Source of the DNA: Dryocola sp051307055
Lineage (GTDB): Bacteria > Pseudomonadota > Gammaproteobacteria > Enterobacterales > Enterobacteriaceae
Reading direction: 5' to 3'
Assembly: GCF_051307055.1 (NCBI RefSeq)
Contig: NZ_CP149994.1
Coordinates: 2,790,001 to 2,854,000 of the forward strand
Length of the DNA: 64,000 nt
The translations under genes were made by a program, and so were the position numbers. Below, in pieces: positions 9,801-17,390 of the stretch. The notes below the pieces were generated by a model. It was not told where the DNA came from, made no database searches, and worked only from the letters and a program-made list of their open reading frames with translations. The first letter of the stretch is position 1. Every line of letters begins with the position of its first letter.

Positions 9801-9937
9801 GGATCGGCATGGTCGGCGGGCTGCTGGTCAGCCAGGTGTTAACGCTGTTTACCACGCCGGTTATCTACCTGCTGTTCGATCGTCTGTCGCACTATACCCG
9901 CCAGCGATTTGGCAAGCGTGAGGAAGAAGCTCAGTGA
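6812..9937 (+). CDS. mdtB: MdtB, RND multidrug efflux transporter subunit
   Basis: 1041 aa (E. coli 1040). Full-length HAE-1 RND transporter: TM1 near residue 25, two large periplasmic loops, and the proton-relay sequence GFVVDDAIVVIENI in TM4 with the paired Asp residues. The late VKKNAIMMIDFA motif of TM10 is present. MdtB and MdtC assemble as a B2C heterotrimer and use proton motive force to export amphipathic drugs through TolC. It overlaps mdtA and mdtC by a few bases, so stoichiometric coupled translation is likely. Confidence 0.97.
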   Translation: MQVLPPSATGGPSRLFILRPVATMLLMLAILLAGVIGYRFLPVSALPEVDYPTIQVVTLYPGASPDVVTSAVTAPLERQFGQMSGLKQMSSQSAGGASVVTLQFQLTLPLDVAEQEVQAAINAATNLLPSDLPNPPVYSKVNPADPPIMTLAVTSTAMPMTQVEDMVETRVAQKISQVSGVGLVTLSGGQRPAVRVKLNAPALAALGLTSETVRTAITSANVNSAKGSLDGPERAVTLSANDQMQSAEEYRNLIIAYQNGAPVRLGDVATVEQGAENTWLGAWANKQQAIVMNVQRQPGANIIDTADSIRRLLPTLTQSLPKSVEVKLLSDRTTNISASVTDTQHELMLAIALVVMIIYVFLRNVPATIIPAVAVPLSLVGTFAVMVFLDFSINNLTLMALTIATGFVVDDAIVVIENISRYIEKGEKPLAAALKGAGEIGFTIISLTFSLIAVLIPLLFMGDIVGRLFREFAVTLAVAILISAVVSLTLTPMMCARILSHESLRKQNRFSRASERFFERVIAAYGRMLTKVLHHPWLTLGVALGTLALTVMLWIFIPKGFFPIQDNGIIQGTLQAPQSVSFASMSQRQRQVADAIMQDPAVESLTSFIGVDGTNPSLNSARLQINLKPLADRDDRIKAVIERLQTNVAKVPGVQLYLQPVQDLTIDTTVSRTQYQFTLQATSLEALSTWVPQLMNKLQTLPQLSDVSSDWQDRGLVAYVNVDRASASRLGISMADVDNALYNAFGQRLISTIYTQANQYRVVLEHDTSATPGLSALDNIRLTATSGGTVPLNAIAKVEQRFAPLSVNHLDQFPSTTISFNVPDNYSLGEAVQAITDTEKELSFPTDITTQFQGSTLAFQAALGSTIWLIVASVVAMYIVLGVLYESFIHPITILSTLPTAGVGALLALMLAGAELDVIAIIGIILLIGIVKKNAIMMIDFALAAEREQGMAPYEAIYQACLLRFRPILMTTLAALLGALPLMLSTGVGAELRRPLGIGMVGGLLVSQVLTLFTTPVIYLLFDRLSHYTRQRFGKREEEAQ

Positions 9938-12900
9938 AATTCTTCGCTCTGTTCATCTACCGGCCCGTCGCGACGATCCTGCTGACCCTCGCCATTACGC
10001 TGTGCGGCGTGCTGGGCTTCCGTCTGCTGCCGGTCGCCCCGCTGCCGGAGGTGGATTTTCCGGTGATCATGGTCAGCGCTTCGCTGCCGGGGGCCTCCCC
10101 GGAAACCATGGCCTCCTCGGTTGCCACCCCGCTGGAGCGTGCGCTGGGGCGAATCGCGGGCGTTAACGAAATGACGTCGTCCAGCTCGCTGGGCAGCACG
10201 CGCATCATTCTGGAGTTTAATTTCGACCGCGATATCAACGGCGCGGCGCGCGACGTGCAGGCCGCGATCAACGCGGCGCAAAGCCTGCTGCCAAGCGGAA
10301 TGCCGAGCCGCCCCACCTATCGCAAAGCCAACCCGTCCGACGCGCCGATAATCATTCTGACGCTGACGTCGGATACGCTTTCGCAGGGGCAGCTTTACGA
10401 TTTCGCCTCCACGCAGCTGGCGCAGACCGTCGCGCAAATTGACGGCGTGGGCGATGTCGACGTCGGCGGCAGCTCATTACCGGCAGTGCGCGTCGATCTC
10501 AATCCGCAGGCGCTGTTTAACCAGGGCGTTTCGCTGGATGCGGTGCGCACGGCGATAAGCAACGCCAACGTGCGTCGCCCGCAAGGCGCGGTGGAAGAGC
10601 ACTCCCGGCGCTGGCAGCTACAGACCAACGACGAGCTGAAAACCGCAGCGGAATATCAGCCGCTGATCGTCCACTACAACAACGGCGGCGCGGTGCAGCT
10701 GCGCGATGTGGCAAACGTCACCGACTCGGTGCAGGATGTGCGAAACGCCGGGATGACCAACGCTAAGCCCGCTATTTTGCTGATGATCCGCAAATCGCAG
10801 GAGGCGAACATCATCGAGACGGTCGACAGGATTCGGGCTAAAGTTCCGCAATTGCGGGAAACCATTCCCTCCTCCATTGATTTGCAGATCGCGCAGGATC
10901 GCTCGCCGACCATTCGCGCCTCGCTTGCCGAAGTTGAGCAATCGCTGGTCATTTCCGTCGCGCTGGTCATTCTGGTGGTCTTCCTGTTCCTGCGTTCCGG
11001 CCGCGCCACGCTTATTCCCGCCGTCGCCGTGCCGGTCTCCCTGATCGGCACCTTTATCGCCATGTACCTGTGCGGATTTAGCCTCAATAACCTCTCGCTG
11101 ATGGCGCTTACCATCGCCACGGGTTTTGTGGTGGACGATGCAATTGTGGTGCTGGAGAACATCTCTCGCCACCTTGAGGCCGGCGTGAAACCGCTTCAGG
11201 CGGCGCTGCAGGGCGTGCGCGAAGTCGGGTTCACCGTCCTTTCCATGAGCCTCTCGCTGGTCGCCGTCTTTCTGCCGCTGCTGCTGATGGACGGCTTGCC
11301 TGGCCGTTTATTTAAAGAGTTTGCCGTCACGCTTTCGGCGGCTATCGGTATTTCGCTGGCGGTTTCCCTGACCTTAACGCCGATGATGTGCGGCTGGCTG
11401 CTGAAGAACAAACCGCAGCATAAGCCGAACCGCAGCCGTGGTTTTGGCCGCATGCTGGTGGCGATGCAGCAGGGATACGGCCGTTCGCTTAAGTGGGTGC
11501 TGAACCACGCGAAGCTGACAGGACTGGTGCTGCTCGCCACCATTGCGCTCAACGTCTGGCTGTATATCGCCATCCCGAAAACCTTCTTCCCGGAGCAGGA
11601 CACCGGGCGGCTGATGGGCAATATTCAGGCCGACCAGAGCATCTCTTTCCAGGCCATGCGCGGCAAACTACAGGACTTCATGAAGATCATTCGCGAAGAC
11701 CCGGCGGTGGATAATGTCACCGGCTTTACCGGCGGCTCGCGGGTGAACAGCGGGATGATGTTTATCTCCCTCAAGCCGCTTAGCGAACGTAAAGAGACGG
11801 CGCAGCAGGTCATCGACCGGTTACGCAAAGCGCTGGCAAAAGAGCCGGGCGCCAGCCTGTTTCTGATGGCCGTGCAGGATATTCGCGTCGGCGGTCGTTC
11901 TGCCAACGCCAGCTATCAGTACACGCTGCTGTCCGACAACCTCGCCGATCTGCGCGAGTGGGAACCGAAAATCCGCCAGGCGCTGGCAAAGCTGCCGCAG
12001 CTTGCCGATGTCAACTCGGACAGCCAGAACAACGGCGCGGAAATGGATCTCATCTACGACCGCGAAACTATGTCGCGGCTGGGTATCAGCGTAAACGATG
12101 CCAACAGCCTGCTGAATAACGCCTTCGGGCAGCGGCAGATTTCAACGATCTATCAGCCGCTTAATCAGTACAAAGTGGTGATGGAAGTCGATCCGCGCTA
12201 TACCCAGGATATCAGCGCGCTGGATCAGATGTTCGTCATCAACAGCGAGGGTAAGCCCATCCCGCTCTCCTGGTTCGCGAAGTGGCAGCCGGCAAACGCG
12301 CCGCTTTCGGTAAACCATCAGGGCCTGTCGGCAGCCTCGACGGTTTCCTTTAACCTGCCAACTGGCGTTTCGCTAAGCGAGGCCAGCGAAGCTATTGACC
12401 GCACCATAACGTCTCTGGGCGTGCCGTCGACGGTGCGCGGCAGCTATGCGGGTACGGCGCAGGTGTTCCAGGATACGATGAAATCGCAGCTGATGCTGAT
12501 TCTGACGGCCATTGCCACCGTCTACATCGTGCTGGGCATTCTCTATGAAAGCTACGTTCACCCGCTGACCATTCTCTCAACGCTGCCTTCGGCGGGCGTC
12601 GGGGCGCTGCTGGCGCTGGAGCTGTTCGGCGCGCCTTTCAGCCTGATCGCGCTGATCGGCATTATGCTGCTGATTGGCATCGTGAAGAAAAACGCCATCA
12701 TGATGGTGGACTTTGCGATAGACGCGCAGCGTAACGGCAATCTGTCGCCGGTCGATGCCATCTTCCAGGCGTGCCTGCTGCGCTTCCGCCCGATTATGAT
12801 GACGACGCTGGCCGCCCTGTTCGGCGCTCTGCCGCTGGTGCTGACCAGCGGAGACGGCGCCGAGCTGCGCCAGCCGCTGGGCATCACCATCGTCGGCGGT

Positions 12901-13014
12901 CTGATCGTCAGCCAGCTGCTGACGTTGTATACCACGCCGGTTGTCTATTTGTTCTTTGAGAGTCTACGTTTACGTTTTGCCCGAAAAAATCGTGAAGATG
13001 AGGTGCTGAGCTAA
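9934..13014 (+). CDS. mdtC: MdtC, RND multidrug efflux transporter subunit
   Basis: 1026 aa (E. coli 1025), near-identical in layout to E. coli MdtC. The start is GTG at 9934, overlapping the mdtB stop (GTGA). RND motifs include GFVVDDAIVVLENI (TM4 Asp pair) and VKKNAIMMVDFA. In the MdtB2C pump MdtC is thought to supply drug binding and MdtB proton flow. The stop directly abuts the mdtD ATG. Confidence 0.97.
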   Translation: MKFFALFIYRPVATILLTLAITLCGVLGFRLLPVAPLPEVDFPVIMVSASLPGASPETMASSVATPLERALGRIAGVNEMTSSSSLGSTRIILEFNFDRDINGAARDVQAAINAAQSLLPSGMPSRPTYRKANPSDAPIIILTLTSDTLSQGQLYDFASTQLAQTVAQIDGVGDVDVGGSSLPAVRVDLNPQALFNQGVSLDAVRTAISNANVRRPQGAVEEHSRRWQLQTNDELKTAAEYQPLIVHYNNGGAVQLRDVANVTDSVQDVRNAGMTNAKPAILLMIRKSQEANIIETVDRIRAKVPQLRETIPSSIDLQIAQDRSPTIRASLAEVEQSLVISVALVILVVFLFLRSGRATLIPAVAVPVSLIGTFIAMYLCGFSLNNLSLMALTIATGFVVDDAIVVLENISRHLEAGVKPLQAALQGVREVGFTVLSMSLSLVAVFLPLLLMDGLPGRLFKEFAVTLSAAIGISLAVSLTLTPMMCGWLLKNKPQHKPNRSRGFGRMLVAMQQGYGRSLKWVLNHAKLTGLVLLATIALNVWLYIAIPKTFFPEQDTGRLMGNIQADQSISFQAMRGKLQDFMKIIREDPAVDNVTGFTGGSRVNSGMMFISLKPLSERKETAQQVIDRLRKALAKEPGASLFLMAVQDIRVGGRSANASYQYTLLSDNLADLREWEPKIRQALAKLPQLADVNSDSQNNGAEMDLIYDRETMSRLGISVNDANSLLNNAFGQRQISTIYQPLNQYKVVMEVDPRYTQDISALDQMFVINSEGKPIPLSWFAKWQPANAPLSVNHQGLSAASTVSFNLPTGVSLSEASEAIDRTITSLGVPSTVRGSYAGTAQVFQDTMKSQLMLILTAIATVYIVLGILYESYVHPLTILSTLPSAGVGALLALELFGAPFSLIALIGIMLLIGIVKKNAIMMVDFAIDAQRNGNLSPVDAIFQACLLRFRPIMMTTLAALFGALPLVLTSGDGAELRQPLGITIVGGLIVSQLLTLYTTPVVYLFFESLRLRFARKNREDEVLS

Positions 13015-14424
13015 ATGACCGACCTGCCCGCAGCCGTTCGCTGGCAACTGTGGATCGTGGCTTTCGGCTTCTTTATGCAGTCGCTGGACACTACCATTGT
13101 TAATACCGCCCTGCCCGCAATGGCGGCAAGCCTGGGGGAGAGCCCGCTGCATATGCATTCGGTCATCGTCTCCTATGTGCTGACCGTGGCGGTCATGCTG
13201 CCCGCCAGCGGCTGGCTCGCGGATCGGGTCGGGGTGCGCAATATTTTCTTCACCGCCATTGTGCTGTTTACCGCAGGCTCCCTGCTTTGCGCCCACGCTT
13301 CGACGCTCGACGGGTTAGTTATGGCCCGCGTGGTGCAAGGCATCGGAGGAGCGATGATGGTACCGGTAGGCAGGCTAACGGTGATGAAAATTGTGCCGCG
13401 CGAACAGTACATGGCGGCGATGACTTTTGTCGCCCTCCCCGGCCAGGTTGGGCCGCTGCTTGGCCCGGCGCTGGGCGGCATACTGGTGGAGTATGCTTCC
13501 TGGCACTGGATCTTCCTGATAAACCTGCCCGTGGGAATTATCGGCGCTGTCGCCACGCTCTGGCTGATGCCGAATTACACCATGCAAACCCGCCGCTTTG
13601 ACGTGCCGGGCTTTTTGCTGCTGGCGTTTGGTATGGCAGCGCTGACTATCGCCCTCGACGGGCAAAAAGGGCTGGGAATTTCTTCTCTCGCCCTCGGCCT
13701 GCTGGTGAGCGCCGGCGCGCTGGCAATTATGCTCTATCTGTGGCACGCCCGCGGCAACGACAGAGCGTTGTTCAAACCTGGCCTCTTTAAGACGCGCACC
13801 TTTTCACTCGGCCTGTTCGGCAGCTTCTGCGGACGTGTCGGCAGCGGCATGCTGCCCTTTATGACGCCGGTCTTCCTGCAAATCGGCCTCGGTTTTTCGC
13901 CCTTCCACGCCGGTCTGATGATGATCCCGATGGTGCTGGGCAGCATGGGGATGAAGCGCATCGTGGTGCAGGTCGTCAACCGCTTCGGCTATCGCCGGGT
14001 GCTGGTCGCCTCAACGCTTGGGCTGGCGCTGATTAGCCTGCTGTTTATGGCAACCGCTCTGCTCGGCTGGTACTACCTGCTGCCGGTGGTGCTGGTTATC
14101 CAGGGGATGGTCAACTCGGTACGCTTTTCTTCCATGAACACCCTGACGCTAAAAGATCTGCCGGACGACATGGCAAGCTCCGGCAACAGCCTGCTGTCGA
14201 TGGTAATGCAGCTTTCCATGAGCATTGGCGTTACCGTCGCCGGGATGCTGCTTGGCATGTATGGCCATCACCAGATAGCCCCGGACAGCCCGGTGGTGCA
14301 CAGCGTCTTTCTTTATACCTATCTGAGTATGGCGGTGATTATCGCCCTACCCGCGCTGGTCTTCACCCGCGTACCCAGGGACACCACAAAAAACGTCATC
14401 ATCTCGCGGCGTAAAAGGAGCTAA
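13015..14424 (+). CDS. mdtD: MdtD, putative MFS multidrug transporter
   Basis: 469 aa (E. coli 471), DHA2-type (14-TM) major facilitator protein. Motif ASGWLADRVGVRNIF near residue 63 corresponds to MFS motif A, and QSLDTTIVNTALPAM near residue 22 to the DHA2 motif D1. It is co-transcribed with the RND genes but not required for MdtABC drug resistance in E. coli; export of iron-citrate has been proposed there. The ATG follows the mdtC TAA without a gap. Confidence 0.95.
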   Translation: MTDLPAAVRWQLWIVAFGFFMQSLDTTIVNTALPAMAASLGESPLHMHSVIVSYVLTVAVMLPASGWLADRVGVRNIFFTAIVLFTAGSLLCAHASTLDGLVMARVVQGIGGAMMVPVGRLTVMKIVPREQYMAAMTFVALPGQVGPLLGPALGGILVEYASWHWIFLINLPVGIIGAVATLWLMPNYTMQTRRFDVPGFLLLAFGMAALTIALDGQKGLGISSLALGLLVSAGALAIMLYLWHARGNDRALFKPGLFKTRTFSLGLFGSFCGRVGSGMLPFMTPVFLQIGLGFSPFHAGLMMIPMVLGSMGMKRIVVQVVNRFGYRRVLVASTLGLALISLLFMATALLGWYYLLPVVLVIQGMVNSVRFSSMNTLTLKDLPDDMASSGNSLLSMVMQLSMSIGVTVAGMLLGMYGHHQIAPDSPVVHSVFLYTYLSMAVIIALPALVFTRVPRDTTKNVIISRRKRS

Positions 14425-14426
14425 TC

Positions 14427-15824
14427 ATGACATTCTGGCGGCCGGGCATTACCGGCAAGCTGTTTCTCGCCATCTTTTCCACCTGCCTGCTGGTGCTGGC
14501 TATCATGCACTGGGGCGTGCGGCTGAGCTTCGAGCGCGGGTTTATCGACTACATCAAACACGGCAACGAACAGCGTCTTGAAATGCTGGGAGATGCGCTG
14601 GGCGAACAGTACGCGCTGCATGGAAACTGGCAGTTTTTACGCCATAACGACCGCTTTATGTTCCAGATCCTCAAATCGTTTGAGCACGATGAGGATGGAC
14701 GCAACCCGAACATGCCGCCGCACGGCTGGCGCACGCAGTTCTGGGTAGTGGATCAGAATGACAAGGCGCTGGTTGGCCCACGCGCGCCGGTGCCGCCGGA
14801 TGGAACTCGTCGCGCCATTAAGGTTAACGGACGCGACGTGGGCTGGGTTATCGCCTCCCCCGTTGAGCGGCTGACGCGCAATACGGATATTAATTTTGAC
14901 CGCCAGCAGCGGCGCACCAGCTGGATTATCGTCGCGCTCTCCACCCTGCTGGCCGCGGCGGCAACTTTCTTTCTGGCGCGTGGCCTCCTTGCGCCGGTTA
15001 AACGGCTGGTTGAAGGCACGCACCGGCTGGCCGCGGGCGACTTCACCGCTCGCGTCGACTCCACAAGCCAGGATGAGCTGGGCAAGCTGGCGCAGGATTT
15101 TAACCAGCTTGCGAGCACGCTCGAAAAAAATCACAACATGCGCCGCGCCTATATGGCCGATATCTCCCACGAACTGCGCACTCCGCTGGCGATTTTGCGC
15201 GGCGAGCTGGAGGCGATTCAGGACGGCGTACGCCAGTTTACGCCGGAATCGGTGGCTTCATTGCAGATGGAGGTCGCCACGCTCACCAAGCTGGTGGACG
15301 ATTTGCACCAGCTGTCGCTCTCGGATGAGGGCGCGCTGGCCTACCAGAAAAAACCCCTCGATATCATCACCCTGCTGGAAGTGGTTGCAGGCGCCTTTCG
15401 TCAGCGCTTTGATTCCCGCGGGCTCTCCATTCGCCTCGCTTTACCCGATCGCGTCACCATTTTTGGCGACAGCGACAGGCTGATGCAGTTGTTTAACAAC
15501 CTGCTGGAAAACAGCCTGCGCTATACCGACGCGGGCGGTCAGCTATTGATTTCAGGCGAGATAATACAGCAGCGCTTCGTCATGACGTTTGCCGACAGCG
15601 CGCCCGGCGTCAACGACGAGCAGCTGCCTATGCTTTTCGATCGCTTTTACCGCACGGAAGGCTCGCGAAACCGCGCAAGCGGCGGTTCCGGTCTTGGGTT
15701 ATCCATCTGCCAGAACATCGTCAGCGCCCACGGCGGCACCCTGAAAGCCGGCCATTCGCCTTTCGGCGGCGTTAGCATTACAGTAGAATTACCGTTGGAT
15801 TCAGAATCAATGAGAAACGTATGA
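14427..15824 (+). CDS. baeS: BaeS, envelope-stress sensor histidine kinase
   Basis: 465 aa (E. coli 467). TM1 is near residues 11-30, then a periplasmic sensor loop to about 165 and TM2. A HAMP segment is followed by the dimerisation/phosphoacceptor motif DISHELRTPLAIL (phosphorylated His) and a HATPase domain with N (FNNLLENSLRYT), G1 (FADSAPGV) and G2 (GGSGLGLSI) boxes. It senses envelope damage by indole, flavonoids or zinc and phosphorylates BaeR. Last four bases overlap baeR (ATGA). Confidence 0.96.
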   Translation: MTFWRPGITGKLFLAIFSTCLLVLAIMHWGVRLSFERGFIDYIKHGNEQRLEMLGDALGEQYALHGNWQFLRHNDRFMFQILKSFEHDEDGRNPNMPPHGWRTQFWVVDQNDKALVGPRAPVPPDGTRRAIKVNGRDVGWVIASPVERLTRNTDINFDRQQRRTSWIIVALSTLLAAAATFFLARGLLAPVKRLVEGTHRLAAGDFTARVDSTSQDELGKLAQDFNQLASTLEKNHNMRRAYMADISHELRTPLAILRGELEAIQDGVRQFTPESVASLQMEVATLTKLVDDLHQLSLSDEGALAYQKKPLDIITLLEVVAGAFRQRFDSRGLSIRLALPDRVTIFGDSDRLMQLFNNLLENSLRYTDAGGQLLISGEIIQQRFVMTFADSAPGVNDEQLPMLFDRFYRTEGSRNRASGGSGLGLSICQNIVSAHGGTLKAGHSPFGGVSITVELPLDSESMRNV

Positions 15825-16543
15825 CCGATTTTCCGATTGATGAAAATGCCCCGCGTATTTTGATTGTTGAAGATGAGCCGAAACTGGGGCAGCTGCTTAT
15901 CGATTATCTGAAGGCCGCAAGCTACGCCCCGACGCTGATTAGCCACGGCGACCAGGTGCTGCCTTATGTCCGCCAGACGCCGCCTGATTTAATTCTGCTG
16001 GATTTAATGCTGCCCGGCACTGACGGCCTGACCCTGTGCCGCGAAATCCGGCGTTTCTCGGAGCTGCCCATCGTGATGGTCACCGCCAAAATCGAGGAGA
16101 TAGACCGCCTGCTGGGGCTGGAAATTGGCGCTGACGACTATATCTGCAAGCCTTACAGCCCACGGGAAGTGGTTGCTCGCGTTAAAACCATTTTACGCCG
16201 CTGCAGGCGTCAAAAGGACTCCGCCGCGCAGGGCGAAGAAAGCCCGCTGATTATCGACGAAGGCCGCTTCCAGGCAAGCTGGCGCGACAAAGCGCTGGAT
16301 TTAACGCCGGCGGAGTTTCGCCTGCTGAAAACCCTCTCTCACGAGCCGGGTAAGGTATTTTCACGCGAAATGCTCCTGAACCACCTTTACGACGATTACC
16401 GCGTGGTGACGGACAGAACCATCGACAGCCATATTAAAAATCTGCGCCGCAAGCTCGAAGCGCTTGACGAAGAGCAATCGTTTATCCGCGCGGTGTATGG
16501 CGTGGGGTATCGCTGGGAGGCGGACGCCTGCCGCATGGCTTAA
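15821..16543 (+). CDS. baeR: BaeR, OmpR-type response regulator
   Basis: 240 aa (E. coli 240). The receiver domain has acidic pair EDE, phosphoacceptor Asp in LILLDLMLPGTDG and conserved Lys in YICKPY. The C-terminal winged-helix has the RTIDSHIKNLRRKLE recognition region. It activates mdtABCD-baeSR, acrD and spy in E. coli. Translationally coupled to baeS and followed by a rho-independent terminator at 16552. In E. coli yegP and yegQ follow; here yegP is missing and a bacteriocin-like cluster intervenes. Confidence 0.97.
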   Translation: MTDFPIDENAPRILIVEDEPKLGQLLIDYLKAASYAPTLISHGDQVLPYVRQTPPDLILLDLMLPGTDGLTLCREIRRFSELPIVMVTAKIEEIDRLLGLEIGADDYICKPYSPREVVARVKTILRRCRRQKDSAAQGEESPLIIDEGRFQASWRDKALDLTPAEFRLLKTLSHEPGKVFSREMLLNHLYDDYRVVTDRTIDSHIKNLRRKLEALDEEQSFIRAVYGVGYRWEADACRMA

Positions 16544-16551
16544 ACTTCGGG

Positions 16552-16577
16552 AATGCCTCTGGCTGAGGCATTTTATT
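16552..16577 (+). terminator. rho-independent terminator after baeR
   Basis: Perfect 8-bp stem AATGCCTC/GAGGCATT with a 5-base loop (TGGCT), followed by a T-rich tail, nine bases after the baeR stop. It separates the mdt-bae operon from the accessory cluster downstream. Confidence 0.85.
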
Positions 16578-16647
16578 GGAACCCCGCGCCAGAAAAACGC
16601 AAAAACTCGACCCTGTACGCACTTTTTACGGCTATTTTCCCTCATTA

Positions 16648-16663
16648 AATGAAGCAAATCACA
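16648..16663 (+). promoter_or_regulatory. candidate CRP site upstream of the microcin-like cluster
   Basis: AATGA-N6-TCACA matches the CRP consensus TGTGA-N6-TCACA at 8 of 10 positions (right half perfect), about 132 bases upstream of the precursor gene start. The stretch 16578-16787 is A/T-rich and must carry the cluster promoter, but I cannot fix -10 and -35 with confidence. A 6-bp inverted repeat (CCGTGC 16724-16729 / GCACGG 16750-16755) stands between this site and the AAAGGAGAAAGGG ribosome-binding site. Confidence 0.35.
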
Positions 16664-16787
16664 TAACTGTACGTTTTTTAACCCAGCCTCTTTTTATTTC
16701 CAAAAAATTCCATTAAAAATAAGCCGTGCTCGATTTTTCACCAAATCCGGCACGGTCAGGAAGCCATACTTTAAAAAGGAGAAAGGG

Positions 16788-17072
16788 ATGAAAGAGATAG
16801 AAACACGTCAGTACCATACGGTTGCAGGGGGCTATGGGGAACAATGCGGCCGCGGCCCGTCAAGCGCCAGCTCAAATGGATGCTCATCGGGAGGCTCTTC
16901 CGGGTCCAGAGGTGGAAGCGCGGGAAACCGAGCCCCGCAAATTACTAACGGCAAAGGCAAAGCAGGAAGCGGAGTGCTGGCCGGCGGCTTCTTCTCAAAC
17001 AATCCGGGTGCATCAAGCGCTGGCTCCCGCGGCTGTACGGGCGGAAAAAGAGAAGTTGGCTCCAGCCGCTAA
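16788..17072 (+). CDS. microcin/RiPP-like precursor peptide with double-glycine leader and Ser/Gly-rich core
   Basis: 94 aa. Residues 1-15, MKEIETRQYHTVAGG, match the short leader of class II microcins: Met-Lys/Arg-Glu start, hydrophobic residues at -12 (I4), -7 (Y9) and -4 (V12), and Gly at -2 and -1. Cleavage after G15 would release a 79-residue core. By my count it has 22 Gly and 17 Ser, with three Cys (C20, C32, C83), and a hydrophobic patch VLAGGFF near residues 63-69. Most of the core is low-complexity Gly/Ser/Arg/Asn. Downstream genes encode a C39-peptidase exporter able to process such leaders and two glycosyltransferases, so the Ser, Thr or Cys side chains are probable glycosylation sites. 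A strong AGGAG-type ribosome-binding site precedes the ATG. The activity and the modification are inferred. Confidence 0.75.
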   Translation: MKEIETRQYHTVAGGYGEQCGRGPSSASSNGCSSGGSSGSRGGSAGNRAPQITNGKGKAGSGVLAGGFFSNNPGASSAGSRGCTGGKREVGSSR

Positions 17073-17135
17073 TTTTTATCTGGTCTTACCGAACAGAAAT
17101 TATTCTGTTCGGTTTAACGATGAAAGGAATCTGCC

Positions 17136-17390
17136 GTGAAAGTTTATGTTTTCTATTCCAGTGATATTGCCGTTAATGTCTACGAGAAAGACAAGCTGAC
17201 TGCTGAAGATAAAAAGCAGTTAAAAAGCGAGGGTTTTCAAAAAATGCCTTTTGAAACAAAGGCTTTAAGCGAAGCGGCCGCCATCGATATAATGCTGGAG
17301 CATTTCAGGGAAAATAGCGCCGCGCTGGAAGAATTTACCAAAGATTACTGCATACCGGCGACTATCTTCAGCCTGATCTACTGTTCATGA
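17136..17390 (+). CDS. unknown 84-aa protein of the microcin-like cluster (possible immunity or accessory factor)
   Basis: 84 aa with a GTG start at 17136, supported by an AAAGGAAT ribosome-binding site 5 bases upstream and by its position between precursor and glycosyltransferases. Its stop overlaps the next ATG (ATGA), so it is translated with the downstream genes. The N-terminus MKVYVFYSSDIAVNVY looks like a beta strand, the middle is charged and helical, and the tail is hydrophobic with two Cys (DYCIPATIFSLIYCS). No signal peptide and no clear transmembrane helix. I do not recognise the family. Location fits an immunity protein, a leader-binding chaperone or a glycosyltransferase partner; nothing in the sequence decides among these. 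Confidence 0.7.
   Translation: MKVYVFYSSDIAVNVYEKDKLTAEDKKQLKSEGFQKMPFETKALSEAAAIDIMLEHFRENSAALEEFTKDYCIPATIFSLIYCS

Noticed and set aside
16822..17139. 105-codon frame overlapping the precursor gene in another frame
   Set aside because: No good ribosome-binding site and no leader or domain features; the overlapping frame with AGGAG site and microcin leader explains the region better.
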